A stretch of DNA of 64,000 nt from Ochotona curzoniae (Eukaryota; Chordata; Mammalia; Lagomorpha; Ochotonidae): assembly GCF_017591425.1 (NCBI RefSeq), contig NW_024466512.1:26279501-26343500 (forward strand). Direction: 5' to 3'. Shown here piece after piece: positions 1-9,946 of the stretch (position 1 is the first letter of the stretch; the number at the start of each line of letters is the position of its first letter). The position numbers and the translations under genes are program-made. The notes beneath the pieces were generated by a model. It saw only the letters and a list, made by a program, of their open reading frames with translations. It was not told where the DNA came from and made no database searches.

Positions 1-285
1 CAAACTGCCAGGGTGAAAGAGGCCACCTGCTACCTGCCCTCCCTCCGTCCACCCGGGCCTCAGGCTCACACTTGTGAAGAGCTCCCAGTGGGGTTTGGCT
101 TCAGCTCCCAGGACACAGCAAGTCGAGGTTCTTCTAATCCCCCAGGGATGGGCTTTCTGAGCTAGAGACCACCAGATGACCTCAAGTTCCCTGCAGATGA
201 AGGGCCTTCTCAAGGCCACGGCTCTCAGCCGACTCCCTTTGGTCCCGAAATCAGCTGTTCATTCTCAGAGTATCACTGAGGTGAC

Positions 286-615
286 TTTTTTTTTTTTTTA
301 AGATTTATTTTTGTTGAAAAGTCAGATATACACAGAGAAGGAGCGACAGAGAGAAAGGAAGATTCTCTGTCCATTGATGCACTCCTCATGCGGCCACAGC
401 AGCCAGAGCTGAGCTGATCTGAAGTCAGGAACCAGGAGTTTCTTCTGGGTCTCCCATGTGGGTGCAGGGTCTCAAGGCTTTGGGCCGTCCTCGACTGCTT
501 TCCCAGGCCACAAGCAGGTAGCTGAATGAGAAGCAGGGCTGTCAGGATTAGAATTGGCGCCCATAAGGGATCCTGGCGCGTTCAAGGCGAGGGCTTTAGC
601 CACTAGGCTACTCTC
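286..615 (-). repeat. CSINE (lagomorph C-type SINE), near full length
   Basis: A T-run followed by reversed SINE tail and body reads on the + strand. It contains the family landmarks 'gatcttcc/gattctctg', 'gccaggagttt', 'gggtctcccatgtggg', 'ggccgtcctcgactgctttc' and 'ggctttagccactaggcta'. Little divergence among these landmarks suggests a fairly young copy. Confidence 0.9.
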
Positions 616-631
616 CCTTTCAAATCAGTTG

Positions 632-890
632 AGATTTGAAAGTCTGAAGGAGTAGGAAAGAGATCTTCCATTTGGTTTACTCCCAAGATGGCTGCAATGG
701 CCAGGGCGTAGCGAGGTTGATTTCAGGAAACAGGATCTTTATCCAGGTCTCCCGTATGAGTGACAGGCCAAGCATTTGGGCCATCTTCCACTGCTTTTCT
801 CAGGCTACTATTTGCAAAGAGCTGGACTGGAAGTGGAATGATTGGGACACAAACCAGCCACCACATAGGGGTGCCAACATCACTATAGAA
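632..890 (-). repeat. CSINE, diverged
   Basis: It follows the previous SINE in the same orientation and keeps 'agatcttccat', 'ggtctccc' and 'tgggccatcttccactgctttt' landmarks with many substitutions. The 5' end of the element, on the right, is poorly defined. Confidence 0.7.
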
Positions 891-1261
891 CAGTATACCC
901 CGACTTGGCCCTGTGACTGGTGCTTTAGAATCAGTGAGTGTTAGCCCTGCTGCTAGGTCTTAACCCTCACCTCCTCACCCCTGCCAGCCCACTAAGCCGA
1001 CATGTGTGCTTTGGATGGCTGGCTGAGTTGGGTTCCTTAGCTCTGAAGGATCTAAGTGTGGTGCTGGATATAGTAGTATCAATGTAGAAACAGTCCTTTA
1101 ATTTTGTGGAAAACATACACTCACACGAATACATACACACTAAATATTAGTGGAAAAACAAAAAAGCAAGCAATTCAAATGGATTGTAAGAGTTCCAAGT
1201 ATTCAGAGGAGGACGTAGCTACCAGCAGCAGGGAGTGTTAGGAGCACAGACCTTAAAATCA

Positions 1262-1365
1262 ATGGTTTATTGAATGTTTACCATGTGCCAGGCCCAATGT
1301 TTAACATCTTATCTGTACCTCACTTAATCCTCTAAACATTCCAGGATCAAGAATTGTCTCTCTCC
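1262..1365 (-). repeat. MIR SINE fragment
   Basis: The run 'tttaccatgtgccaggccc' followed by 'cacttaatcctctaaac' matches the MIR 3' region read in reverse. It is an old mammal-wide element, strongly diverged. Confidence 0.6.
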
Positions 1366-1371
1366 CCCTTT

Positions 1372-1640
1372 TTTAAGGCATATCTATTTATTTGAAAGTC
1401 AGACTAACAGAGACCAGGTCTTACATCTGCTGGGTCACACGTCACTTTCCTGATGGCCACGATGACTGGGGCTGGGCCAGATCGAATCTGGGAGCCTGGA
1501 ATTTCATCTGGGTCTCCCACATGGGTGGGAGGGATCCAAGTACTTGGATCAACATCTACTTTTCAGATGTGTTAGTCGAGAGTGGGAATCAAACCAGTGC
1601 TCCGATATGTGATGCCACGAGCCACAGCGCCAGCCCCCAG
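1372..1640 (-). repeat. CSINE, diverged
   Basis: Reversed tail 'tatttatttgaaagtcag', then 'gggtctcccacatgggtgg' and 'caaaccagtgctc' near the 5' end of the element. It ends at 'cacagcgccagcccc'. Confidence 0.75.
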
Positions 1641-2684
1641 GCGTGGTTCCAACCCCCCCTTCTGTGAAAAAGGAAAGGAACCCCTTCCAGGTGCACCACA
1701 CAGGATTCCACAGCTGCCACATGGGTGGCTCTCCAAAGCAGAGTAATGAAGCTGTGGTTCAGGGGGAGGGCTGTTAGCAGTGACCTGTCACCTGCTTCGT
1801 AGTGATCCAAGTTTGGTAATAAATTAACAGAAGACAACCTAATGTCTGCTGTTTTGGAGCTATGAGAAAACAAGGCAGGCAGCTGTCTGATGCTGAGGGA
1901 GCTGGGTGGACAGAGACTAATGTGCTTGAAAGAGCAGGTGTTCATTCAGACCCCTCAGCACACTATCAGCAGGTTCCTTCACCTCACTCGTACTTACATC
2001 CCTGGAACTTTGACCAACCATAGCCGTTCTCATTGGATACTTGCCAGGAATGAATGAATTTTTCCCTCCTGCTCTTCCACCAAGTGGGGACTTTTCTGGA
2101 ATCAGGCTTGATATTCTCCCAGTTTCTTCAAGTATGTAGGATTTTTCTTCATTTGGGATGGATGAGAAACCAGCCTCAGCAGGGTGCCTACCCCCAAGGA
2201 AAGTGTGAGTGAGACTAAAGGTGTGCCAATGAGTGATAGGATTTGTGAATCTCTGTGATCTAGACTCCAGGCTGCTTGGCACTGAAGCAGGTGACATGTG
2301 GGCTGGGTGGAAGGAAAGGCCATGTGGGAGGAAGAGTTGACTGGACTAAACCTCACGTAAGGGATAGAGACAGACAACCCAGGGTCGCAGCCTTATGGCA
2401 GTTGGAGAAGTAGGGCGTGCATCTTGGATGGACTGTAGTTTAACTTGTATTAAATTAGCATTGATTGCACACCACAATATTTTAAAAACCTAGAAGAAAT
2501 TGAGGGTCCCATTATTCTAGTGCAAGTTTTGCTCTCAAAAAAATTTGTATTTGCTACCACGATGTGTTTTTAACTTTAGATTTAGATTCATTAACATTTT
2601 CAGACCCATTAATTAATAGTGCAAACTACTTGTTTTCTATTGTAGCACTTAGGCTTTCTGAAGGACTTTGTTTATGCTATTTAA

Positions 2685-2730
2685 ACAGCAGGTGGCGCCA
2701 GAAAGCAAACTGCTCTTTCCTAGGTGGCGC
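2685..2730 (+). promoter_or_regulatory. Two tandem CTCF-like motifs
   Basis: Two copies of a sequence containing 'aggtggcgc' lie 32 bp apart in the same orientation (2685-2698 and 2717-2730). The first fits the 14-base CTCF core CCASYAGRKGGCRS at 13 positions and the second at 11. Motif fit alone does not show occupancy. Confidence 0.4.
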
Positions 2731-2829
2731 TAGTATGAGCAAAGGAATTTGTTTCCCCTGTATGTGAAAAAACAATCACAACCTGTAAGTTCTGCACCCA
2801 ATATTAGAAAATGTCCTTGGTAATCAATG

Positions 2830-2905
2830 GGGCTGGGTTCAAGATTCCAATCCAGACACCCTCATATGGGATGCACTGTCTAAACGCCGGGTGCCCACCC
2901 CCTAG
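2830..2905 (-). repeat. CSINE 5'-end fragment
   Basis: A short piece with 'tcatatgggatgc' and flanking 'gccgggtgcccacccc' resembles the 5' end of a CSINE read in reverse. The rest of the element is missing or too diverged to recognise. Confidence 0.35.
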
Positions 2906-3918
2906 GTTGTATTTGCATCTGTCCTGTTCCGGATTGAATCCCCACCCAGGAGAATAATGGACAGGGGCTCTGTTAGTATCTCTTCAGTGAGAAAATGACC
3001 AAAGAGCTGACATGACATGATCTCTAGAAATATGATCAGCAGTGAATGTAAAGACAAATGTGAAGGCTGTGGGGAGATGGGGTGCGCATTGCTGAGCTGG
3101 AGGTGTTCCCCAGGAAGGCAGAAAGAACCAAGAGTGTCCTGTGTCAGGCCTGGGGAAGAAGGAGGTCTGGCAGGGAAGAAGGGGACTGAATCCTCAAGCA
3201 TGGCTTCCCAGTGTGGGTGGTGGAGCAACAGAGCTGAGTTCAGTTTGGGCATGTCCGTCGAAGATGCCTGAGCCTGTTGGGAGCAGCTGTGCCTGCAACA
3301 CAAGGAGAAATGTGTGCGTCACAGAGGTGCAGGTGGCTTTCTGTGCTCACCTGCCTTGTATATGAAGGAAATGAAGCTGAAACAGACTGCAGGGTTTTAC
3401 CAGATCTGGTTTGTATCAACTGAACCACATGCCTGGCTGGAGTCCTGGCCTCTGGGGACCCTATCTGCAGCCTACAGGGCCCCTTCTGCTTGCCCTGTAG
3501 GGGACAGCTGGCCTTGGTGCCCGCTGTATTTACCCAGTGAATGTGTTCTTTGTTGATTCCACTGGAAACCCAGCAGCCAGTTCTACACCTGAGCACAAGG
3601 CTGAATTAATTGCCTATGCTGCCGCCTGCTGGCTCGCTGTGTCTGAGCCTAAGCCTGGCTCAGCCCCTACTGCTGAGAGCAGAGCACTTCGCCTTAGATT
3701 GTTATGTCATTGTCAGTGACCACTGGCTGTAGTGGTTTTCTCCGGCAGCTGAAGTTGTGAGGTTGCTTCCCTTGTCCTCAATGAGTTACTTGGATATGGC
3801 AAGAACCCTACATCCGAGGACGTGTGTGGTGAAACAGCTTGTCTCCTTGTTCCCAGGGACAAATGTCATCTCCCTTTCCCTGCTTGGGGAGAGCAGAGGA
3901 AATGGCACATAAACTTGT

Positions 3919-4212
3919 AGGGGCCAGCCACAGTGGCTTAGCATGGGCACCAGTTCAAGACCTAGCTACTCCATTTCCTGTCCAACTCCCTACCAATGGC
4001 CTGGGAAAGCAGGAGAAGATGGCCTAAGGATTTGGGCCCTTGCATGCATGTGGGAGATCCAGGTGAAGCTCAAGGACCCCGAGTTTAGTCTGGTCCAGCT
4101 CTGGTCGCTGTGGCCATTTGGGAAGTGAACTAGCAGGTGGAAGATTCCTAACCCCCCATCCTCCTTTCTTTCTGTAACTCTGCCTTTCTCATACAAGAAT
4201 AAGTAAGTCACT
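3919..4212 (+). repeat. CSINE, sense copy of an inverted pair
   Basis: Begins 'ggggccagccacagtggctta', continues through 'ggcctgggaaagcag' and 'gtgggagatccaggtgaagctc', and ends in an A-rich 'aagaataagtaag' tail. It abuts an antisense CSINE tail to tail. Confidence 0.8.
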
Positions 4213-4213
4213 T

Positions 4214-4524
4214 CTTAAGAAGATTTATTTGTTTATATTGGAAAGGCAGATTTACAAAGAGAGGGTGAGACAAAGATCTTCTATCTGCTGGTTCACTTGC
4301 TAAATGGCCACAACAGCCAAAATTAAGTCCATCTGAAGCCAGGAACCTCCTCTGGGTCTCCCACGCTGGTGCAGGGTCATCCTCCTGTGCCTTCTGAGGC
4401 AATAAGCAGGGAGCTGGATGGAAAATGGAACAGCCAGGACATGGACCAGCACCCTTATGGAATCCTGGTGCTTGCAAGGGGAGGATTAGCCAGCCAATTG
4501 AGGCCATCACACCAAGCCCTCCTT
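4214..4524 (-). repeat. CSINE, antisense copy of an inverted pair
   Basis: Starts with reversed tail 'aagaagatttatttg' and runs through 'ctgggtctcccacgctggtg', 'gcagggagctggatgg' and 'ggattagccagcc'. Together with the sense copy just upstream it can form a long intronic hairpin. Confidence 0.85.
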
Positions 4525-5215
4525 TTTTTTTTTTTTTTTTTTCCCTAAAGCAAAGAGAAAGAGAACTTTCTGGTTCTCAGGTCTTGTCTTTATACCAGGG
4601 GTGCTCGTGTTGCAGCTTGCTGCACATCTGGAAGAAGTATTGTTCTGTGGACGTTGGGATAAGGGGGCAAACAATGGGCTATAGCAGAGCCGTCCTGAAA
4701 GGTTTCCTGCATGCTGGTGTGTGGTTCTGTGGGAAGCAGGAAGAACCAGCAATGTGGGGTGGAATACAGCCAGCAGGCATTGGACAGTCCCGGGTGCGCG
4801 AGTGTTGGTGACCGCCAAGGTGGAGTGGGGAGGCTGGGAGCCCCAGTTCAAGGAGCTCAGGAAGGAGGTTCCCACATTCTCATTTCAAGGTACAGCAGCT
4901 CCTGCAGGAGGGAGGCAGCTGTGGTCACTGCTCAGTACCATAAAGGGGTGAGAGGCCAGAGCAAGGTCAGCATGACCCCTGGGACTGTCCCCTCTCATGG
5001 CTCTTGGTCAGCAGGAGAAAGCACAGCTGCATATGGATCCTTGTGCAGATGAGAGTGTACAAAAATGGGGAAACACAGGTCAAAGGGAAGAACAAAAGTA
5101 GAAAACAAAGCCAAAGGGAAAGGGGTGAACTGTGAGTGGGACATTTAGACAAGGGGCAGAATTTGTTTTAGTTGGGAAATTCACTGTTAAAGCCAGTTTG
5201 AATTTTTGTTAATTA

Positions 5216-5551
5216 CATATTTTAGTTGAAGGAGAAAAAAATGTTGGGTCCACTATTATACTCTCCATATGCCTCCACCAGCTGGAGCAGGGCCAGGTAG
5301 AAACCAGGAGCTCAATTTGGGTGCCTGTGTGGGTGCAGATGGCCAGCTAGAAGCCAGGAGCCCAGTCCAGGTGCCTGTGTGGGTGCAGATGGCCAGGTAG
5401 AAGCTAGGAGCTCAATCCAGGTTCCCCTTGTAGGTGCAGGGACTCCAGTACTTGAGCCATTACCTGCTGCCTCCCACGGTGTTCGTTAGTGGGAAGCTGG
5501 AATTGGGGGTGGTCCTGGGGTTTGAACCCAATATGTTGGGATGGATCCCAA
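5216..5551 (-). repeat. Diverged CSINE carrying a 50-bp triplication
   Basis: An old CSINE recognisable by 'ccattacctgctgcctccca' and 'tttgaacccaa' at its 5' side. Its middle is expanded by three consecutive 50-bp units at 5291-5340, 5341-5390 and 5391-5440, all beginning 'ggccag.tagaa'. The family normally has one such unit. Confidence 0.7.
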
Positions 5552-6337
5552 CAGATGCCTCAACTGCCAGAACAGACACCTGCCCCTCAACCAGTTGAAA
5601 TGTGCTTCTGTTGAAATATGGTACTGCAACCTTGCAAACCACCTTCAGGAATTCCCCAGCTTTTCCATAGGAACTGACAGCTTTGACCAGTCAGAATCAG
5701 GGAAGAGGTGTCAGTGTGCTCCTTGTAGCATCTAGGAGGGGAGCGTGAGGGTGCTCATCCTTGTAGTTCATCGAGCCTTTCCAGGGATTTGGGAATATTT
5801 TGAGTGCTGCATTGAGCAGGAGGAATTCTATCAGGCTGTGCATTTTCAGAGCTGACCAAATCACCAACGGAGAAGGCAGCAGCCTCCCAGACATCGGGTT
5901 GTGTGTCTGTGGGCAAGGTGGGCTCTCACTCAAAAAGGATGTGTGTCTGTCCATGAACTGGTGTCAGTAAATGAGGCAGGAGATGGTGGGTCAGGGAAGG
6001 GAGGGGCTCTGTGAGGGAGAGCTACTCTTAACGTGCTGTGTCACTTCCTTCTCAAATGAGTTTGTGGTAATATGCAAAAACAGAAACACCTGGATGTTAA
6101 CAAGACACAAATGCATGAAAGACACAGGCAAGAGTTCACACACACAGCGTATGTCATGAAATTCCCAGCACCAACTCTGGGAGACTTGGCTTTGATGAGA
6201 GCAGCACACAGACCAATTTTGCTTGGTCCCTGATTTTCCTGAAGACCCAAGACAGCCGCTTCTCCTCCTTCCCCTGTGGGTTGAACACTCTCCAGCCGAA
6301 GCGCTCCTGAAGAATAAAGTAGCACGTTATACCACTA

Positions 6338-6440
6338 CTTACAACACTAGCATCCCCTATTCACATCCCAGCTGCTTTACTTCCAATCCAGCTTTCTGCT
6401 AATGCCCCTGAGAAGGCAGCGAAAGGTAGCCCAGATAGAG
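6338..6440 (+). repeat. CSINE fragment
   Basis: Contains 'ttccaatccagctttctgct' followed by 'gagaaggcagcg', a diverged form of the CSINE middle. The 3' half is not recognisable. Confidence 0.55.
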
Positions 6441-7037
6441 ATCCAGGCTTTGTAACCATCTCTGCATCCTTTGCAACCATCTGGAGAAGATCTCTGTTTC
6501 TTTTTGCCCATCTCCCTTCTCTGCCTTTCAAAATCTTTTGGGCCGGGGGAAGGAGTGGCTCTAGTAGTGGACTTCAGGTAGCTGACATTAGCTGACACTG
6601 GCTGACCACATGCTACAGGGATATGTGCTGACTTTCTCTTCTCTCCTTAACTATTCCACCTTGTGTGCAACCATGGGTCCCCTCTCTGTCCCTCTGTCCT
6701 CTCCCACTACGCTTCCCCATGTCACCTCCAGTCCCCTTCCCTCCATAGGCAGGATTTTGCCATCACTTTTAAAAAACACAAGTGCAGTTGTCTCTGGGCC
6801 CCTTGCTGTTTGCATGCAAGGTTTCATGGGCTAGTCTTGTCTGTGTAAGTCTGACTATTAGGAGGCTCTGTTAAAAAGGCAATGCCTGATTAGATGCCAA
6901 GAAATGGACTTCCATTCCTCTTCAGGGAGTATGCTGCTTAGACATTTGATCTTAGCAAAATGCCTAGAAGCGATGAGTATGCTGTTTAGGAAAGTACTAA
7001 TGGTGCTGTCTCCTCTTCCCTGCCTCCTTGTTCCTAG

Positions 7038-7210
7038 TGTGTATTCTTCCAACTTGCACGCAGTGAAGAGGGAAGCAGAAGGTGTTCCGGGGGATCTCGC
7101 TAGCCTGGAGAACGAGAGGCAGATTTATAAGAGCGTCTTGGAAGGTGGCGACATCCCTCTCCAGGGCCTCAGTGGGCTCAAGAGACCATCCAGCTCGGCT
7201 TCCACAAAAG
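7038..7210 (+). CDS. SORBS1: SORBS1 coding exon, linker downstream of SoHo domain
   Basis: This 173-bp exon encodes VYSSNLHAVKREAEG... to ...KRPSSSASTK. As I recall the human protein, the matching stretch reads IYSSNFHAVKRESDG and the remainder is nearly identical. The exon starts with one base that completes a codon from the previous exon, reads 57 codons, and leaves one base for the next. Its acceptor is ttcctag at 7031-7037 and its donor is aaaag|gtagtt at 7211. The encoded segment lies between the SoHo domain and the first SH3 domain. It has no folded domain I recognise and is rich in Ser, Glu and Lys. The phase-1 end can join either the large cassette exon at 7728 or the exon at 9861. 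Confidence 0.95.
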
Positions 7211-7727
7211 GTAGTTACCGGGGAGAAGCCCACGGACCTCTGTCTCCCACAGCACCCGTTACCTGAGTGCCAGCAGCCGGTGGTCTCCAGCACCTGTGAA
7301 CTTGACCCTGTTTAGATCCACATCCAGGCCCTGGAGCCCCTTGTGTCCCCTGACCAGTTTTCTCACCGGCCATTTTTCTTTCTGGTTTTAATAGTTTCCC
7401 TTCCCTTGACTCCTGACCTTGCTCTCGCTGAAGCATCTCTCTCTCTCTCTCTCTCCCTCCCTCTTTCTAATTCCCTTTTCTTAGGAACTAGCTGAGCTTC
7501 AGCCTTTCCTAACGAGCAAGGTGGCCATTTTTTCCGTTGCATCTCTTGCACCTGCTTTGCAGCACAAGATTATTTTGCTTCCAGACATCAACTGGGGATT
7601 TTTTTTTTAAAGTCCTTACAACCAATGAGCATGTCACCTCTCCTTTTTATTATTATTTTTTTCCTTTGGTAGCAGCTTCTGGCTTTAACCTAATGGGTCT
7701 GTTTATTTTATTCTGCATGCTTACCAG
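7211..7727 (+). other. SORBS1: SORBS1 intron
   Basis: A short intron with a CT-repeat tract at about 7437-7475 and a T-rich 3' half. No exon or interspersed repeat is recognised. Confidence 0.8.
7437..7475 (+). repeat. (CT)n simple repeat
   Basis: A run of CT dinucleotides followed by CCCTCC and TTTC, forming a pyrimidine-only tract within the intron. Confidence 0.85.
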
Positions 7728-9185
7728 TGGATCGTAAAGGTGGGAATGCTCACATGATTTCTTCATCTTCAGTTCATAGCCGAACGTTTCACACTAGCAG
7801 TGTTGTAGGTCCCGGGTGTAAGCACAAGAAACCCCTGTCGGCTGCGAAAGCCTGCATTTCGGAAATCCTCCCTTCTAAGTTCAAGCCCAGGCTGTCTGCA
7901 CCCGGTGCCCTTCTGGCAGAACAGAAGAGAGTGCTGCTGCCCTCAGAGAAGGCCCAAAGCTGCGAGAACCTCTGTGTCTCAGGGTCCCTGGGTGACTCCA
8001 GGAGAGGTCTCCCGCTCCAAGTTGGGGGGAGCATCGAGAACCTGCTGATGCGCTCACGGCCCGAATTCGACAGCAGATCAGGCAGCACCATGAGCCTGCA
8101 GGAGTACGGCACCAGCTGCAGGAGGCCCTGCCCTCTCTCCAGGAAGGCCGGCCTGCAGTTCAGCATGCTGTACCGCGACATGCACCAGATCAACCGAGCG
8201 GGCCTTTCCCTGAGTTCCGTCTCGTCCTCGAGTGTGAGAGACCTGGCCTCCCACTTTGAGCGGAGCAACCTGATGCTGTCCCGGGGCGAGCTGGGCTCCA
8301 GCCAGGAGGGCTCGGAACACATCCCCAAGCACACCGTCTCCTCCAGAATCACCGCTTTCGAGCAGCTGATCCAGCGATCCCGGTCCATGCCATCCCTGGA
8401 CTGGTCTGGCAGGCTGAGCAAGTCCCCCACACCCCTGCTGTCCCGGAGCGGCCTGACCTCTGCTCGCTCGGCCGAGTCCCTCCTTGAGTCCACCAAGCTC
8501 CGTCTCAGGCCTGTGGATGGGGTGCCCACTGGTGGACTTTACGCCTCCCCTACATGCAGCAACATGGCGGACCACAGCTTGAGCTTTAGGGGCCTCGTGC
8601 CTTCAGAGCCCCTCTCGACCTGCTCTGATGAGCTCGACCGCTGCTCCAATGTCTCCAGTGACAGCAGAGAGGGCAGTGGCGGCAGCGTTCATGGAGACCT
8701 CCCCAGACACCGCCTCAACAAGTGCAAGGGCACATGCCCTGCCTCCTACACCCGCTTCACTACCATCCGCAAGCATGAGCAGCAGCAGGCTCCCAAGCAG
8801 CCCGAGTGGCGCCTGGAGTCCAAAGGGGACAAGGGCACCCTGCTCAGGAACATCTATCTGATGAGCCCTCTCCCTTTCCGGTTGAAAAAGCCCCTCCAGC
8901 ACTCCCCCAGACAGCCTCACCCTGGCGACTCCTCCTTGGGCCTCCCTGGTCAACCCCAGCCGGACCAGCCGCCCTCCGGAGGGAAGCCATTGGTCCCCAC
9001 ACGCCTGTCTTCCCGCCACGCCATGGCCAGGCTGAGCTGCAGCTCAGAGCCCGTTGCTGGGGAGAGACCTGCGACCCCCGAGGATGGCCCCGGGGCCTTT
9101 AGTAACGGGAATCCCATGCCGTACTCTGACCACGGCCTGGACAGGAACAACAACCCACAAAGCGAAGGGGCGCCGGCGCGTGGAG
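7728..9185 (+). CDS. SORBS1: SORBS1 large alternative cassette exon (486 codons)
   Basis: A 1458-bp open exon between acceptor ttaccag (7721-7727) and donor ggag|gtggca. It begins and ends in phase 1, so including or skipping it keeps the frame. Joined to the next exon it reads PARG-DSESPRH. The protein is Ser/Arg/Pro-rich and probably disordered. It contains a RSRSMP sequence (8375-8392) fitting the mode-1 14-3-3 motif RSxSxP, several SP/TP sites (for example KSPTPLL), and a Cys-x3-Cys patch (CKGTC, from 8723) followed by a His, resembling the zinc-finger region of the neuronal SORBS2 (nArgBP2) large exon. By that paralogue, I infer tissue-restricted, possibly neural, inclusion. GC content is well above that of the flanking introns, and a stop-free frame of this length is strong evidence for coding. 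If the donor is not used, the frame runs on to a stop at about 9328. Confidence 0.88.
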
Positions 9186-9860
9186 GTGGCATTTTGCGTG
9201 TCTCACAGTGTTGCCTCTCCTCTCATCCTCCCCCACTCTGCCTGTTTGCACCCTGGTCCTCCATGTGCCCTCAGTGCTCATTTTCCAACCTGTCATTTGT
9301 TTTCCGTTTGTTTTTGCTTGGCAATTAATCATGGCTCATAGTGGCTGCACTCCTTCAAAAACAGCGCCCCCATGTCATTCAGACTAACCACCAAACCGTG
9401 TCGCGAAAGAAAAATTGGCCGTTTAGCTCATTTGAGAAATGTATTCATTTGAACTCCCGGATCCCACTGCTGCCTGCACCCATCCTTGAGGCACCTGTGG
9501 GCTTTTGAGAGGCAGCCTCTCTCAGTGGCCTGTGTGTATGTGTGTGTGTCGGGGATGGGGGGTGTCCCCAGAGGAGCACTTACGCCTCTTTGGGGTGGGG
9601 GACACTCTGCCAAGAAAGTGCCTACCTCTTGCTCACCTCTCGCCTTCTCATCAGTTCTCACTGTTCAACAAGTTCACAGTCAGTCCAAGGGAGCAAGAGG
9701 GGCGGGCATGGGTTGGTTTCTCTTCTTCCGGAACTGACTGCTGAGCCTTAATCAACGTTGATTGTAAAAGCTTGATAATAGAGAAAAGGCTAGATCCTCT
9801 CCCCACCTGGTGCCCGGCCACCTCTGGACCTGATTTAACTCTTCCTTTGTTGTTTTGAAG
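9186..9860 (+). other. SORBS1: SORBS1 intron
   Basis: Contains a short TG-rich stretch near 9533-9550. No interspersed repeat or further exon is recognised. Confidence 0.75.
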
Positions 9861-9946
9861 ATTCGGAGTCACCAAGACACTTCATCCCAGCCGATTACCT
9901 GGAATCCACAGAGGAATTCATCCGCAGACGTCACGACGACAAGGAG
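9861..9946 (+). CDS. SORBS1: SORBS1 coding exon (DSESPRHFIPADYLEST segment)
   Basis: This 86-bp exon completes an Asp codon and encodes SESPRHFIPADYLESTEE and then FIRRRHDDKE. The match to the human protein as I remember it is essentially exact. The acceptor is gttttgaag at 9860 and the donor is aaggag|gtgagt at 9947. The exon ends in phase 0. It begins the charged segment upstream of the SH3 domains, which is predicted to be helical and is shared by SORBS1, SORBS2 and SORBS3. Confidence 0.96.

Larger units (their letters stand above)
1..7037 (+). other. SORBS1: SORBS1 intron, 3' part
   Basis: No coding exon is recognised here. The stretch holds CSINE copies on both strands (286-615, 632-890, 1372-1640, 3919-4212, 4214-4524, 5216-5551, 6338-6440), a MIR relic near 1262-1365, and two CTCF-like motifs at 2685-2730. 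The intron ends with a pyrimidine-rich tract and TAG at 7035-7037. Confidence 0.8.

Noticed and set aside
3537..3719. Possible retrocopy reading NVFFVDSTGNPAASS
   Set aside because: I could not match it to any parent gene, and it lacks a poly-A tail or target duplication.
7789..8529. 246-codon open frame on the minus strand
   Set aside because: It lies wholly opposite the SORBS1 large exon. GC-rich, codon-biased coding sequence often leaves the antisense strand open, and the plus-strand frame has phase-matched splice sites.
8078..8575. 165-codon minus-strand frame
   Set aside because: A second antisense shadow of the same exon, with repetitive Gly/Ala/Gln composition and no independent support.
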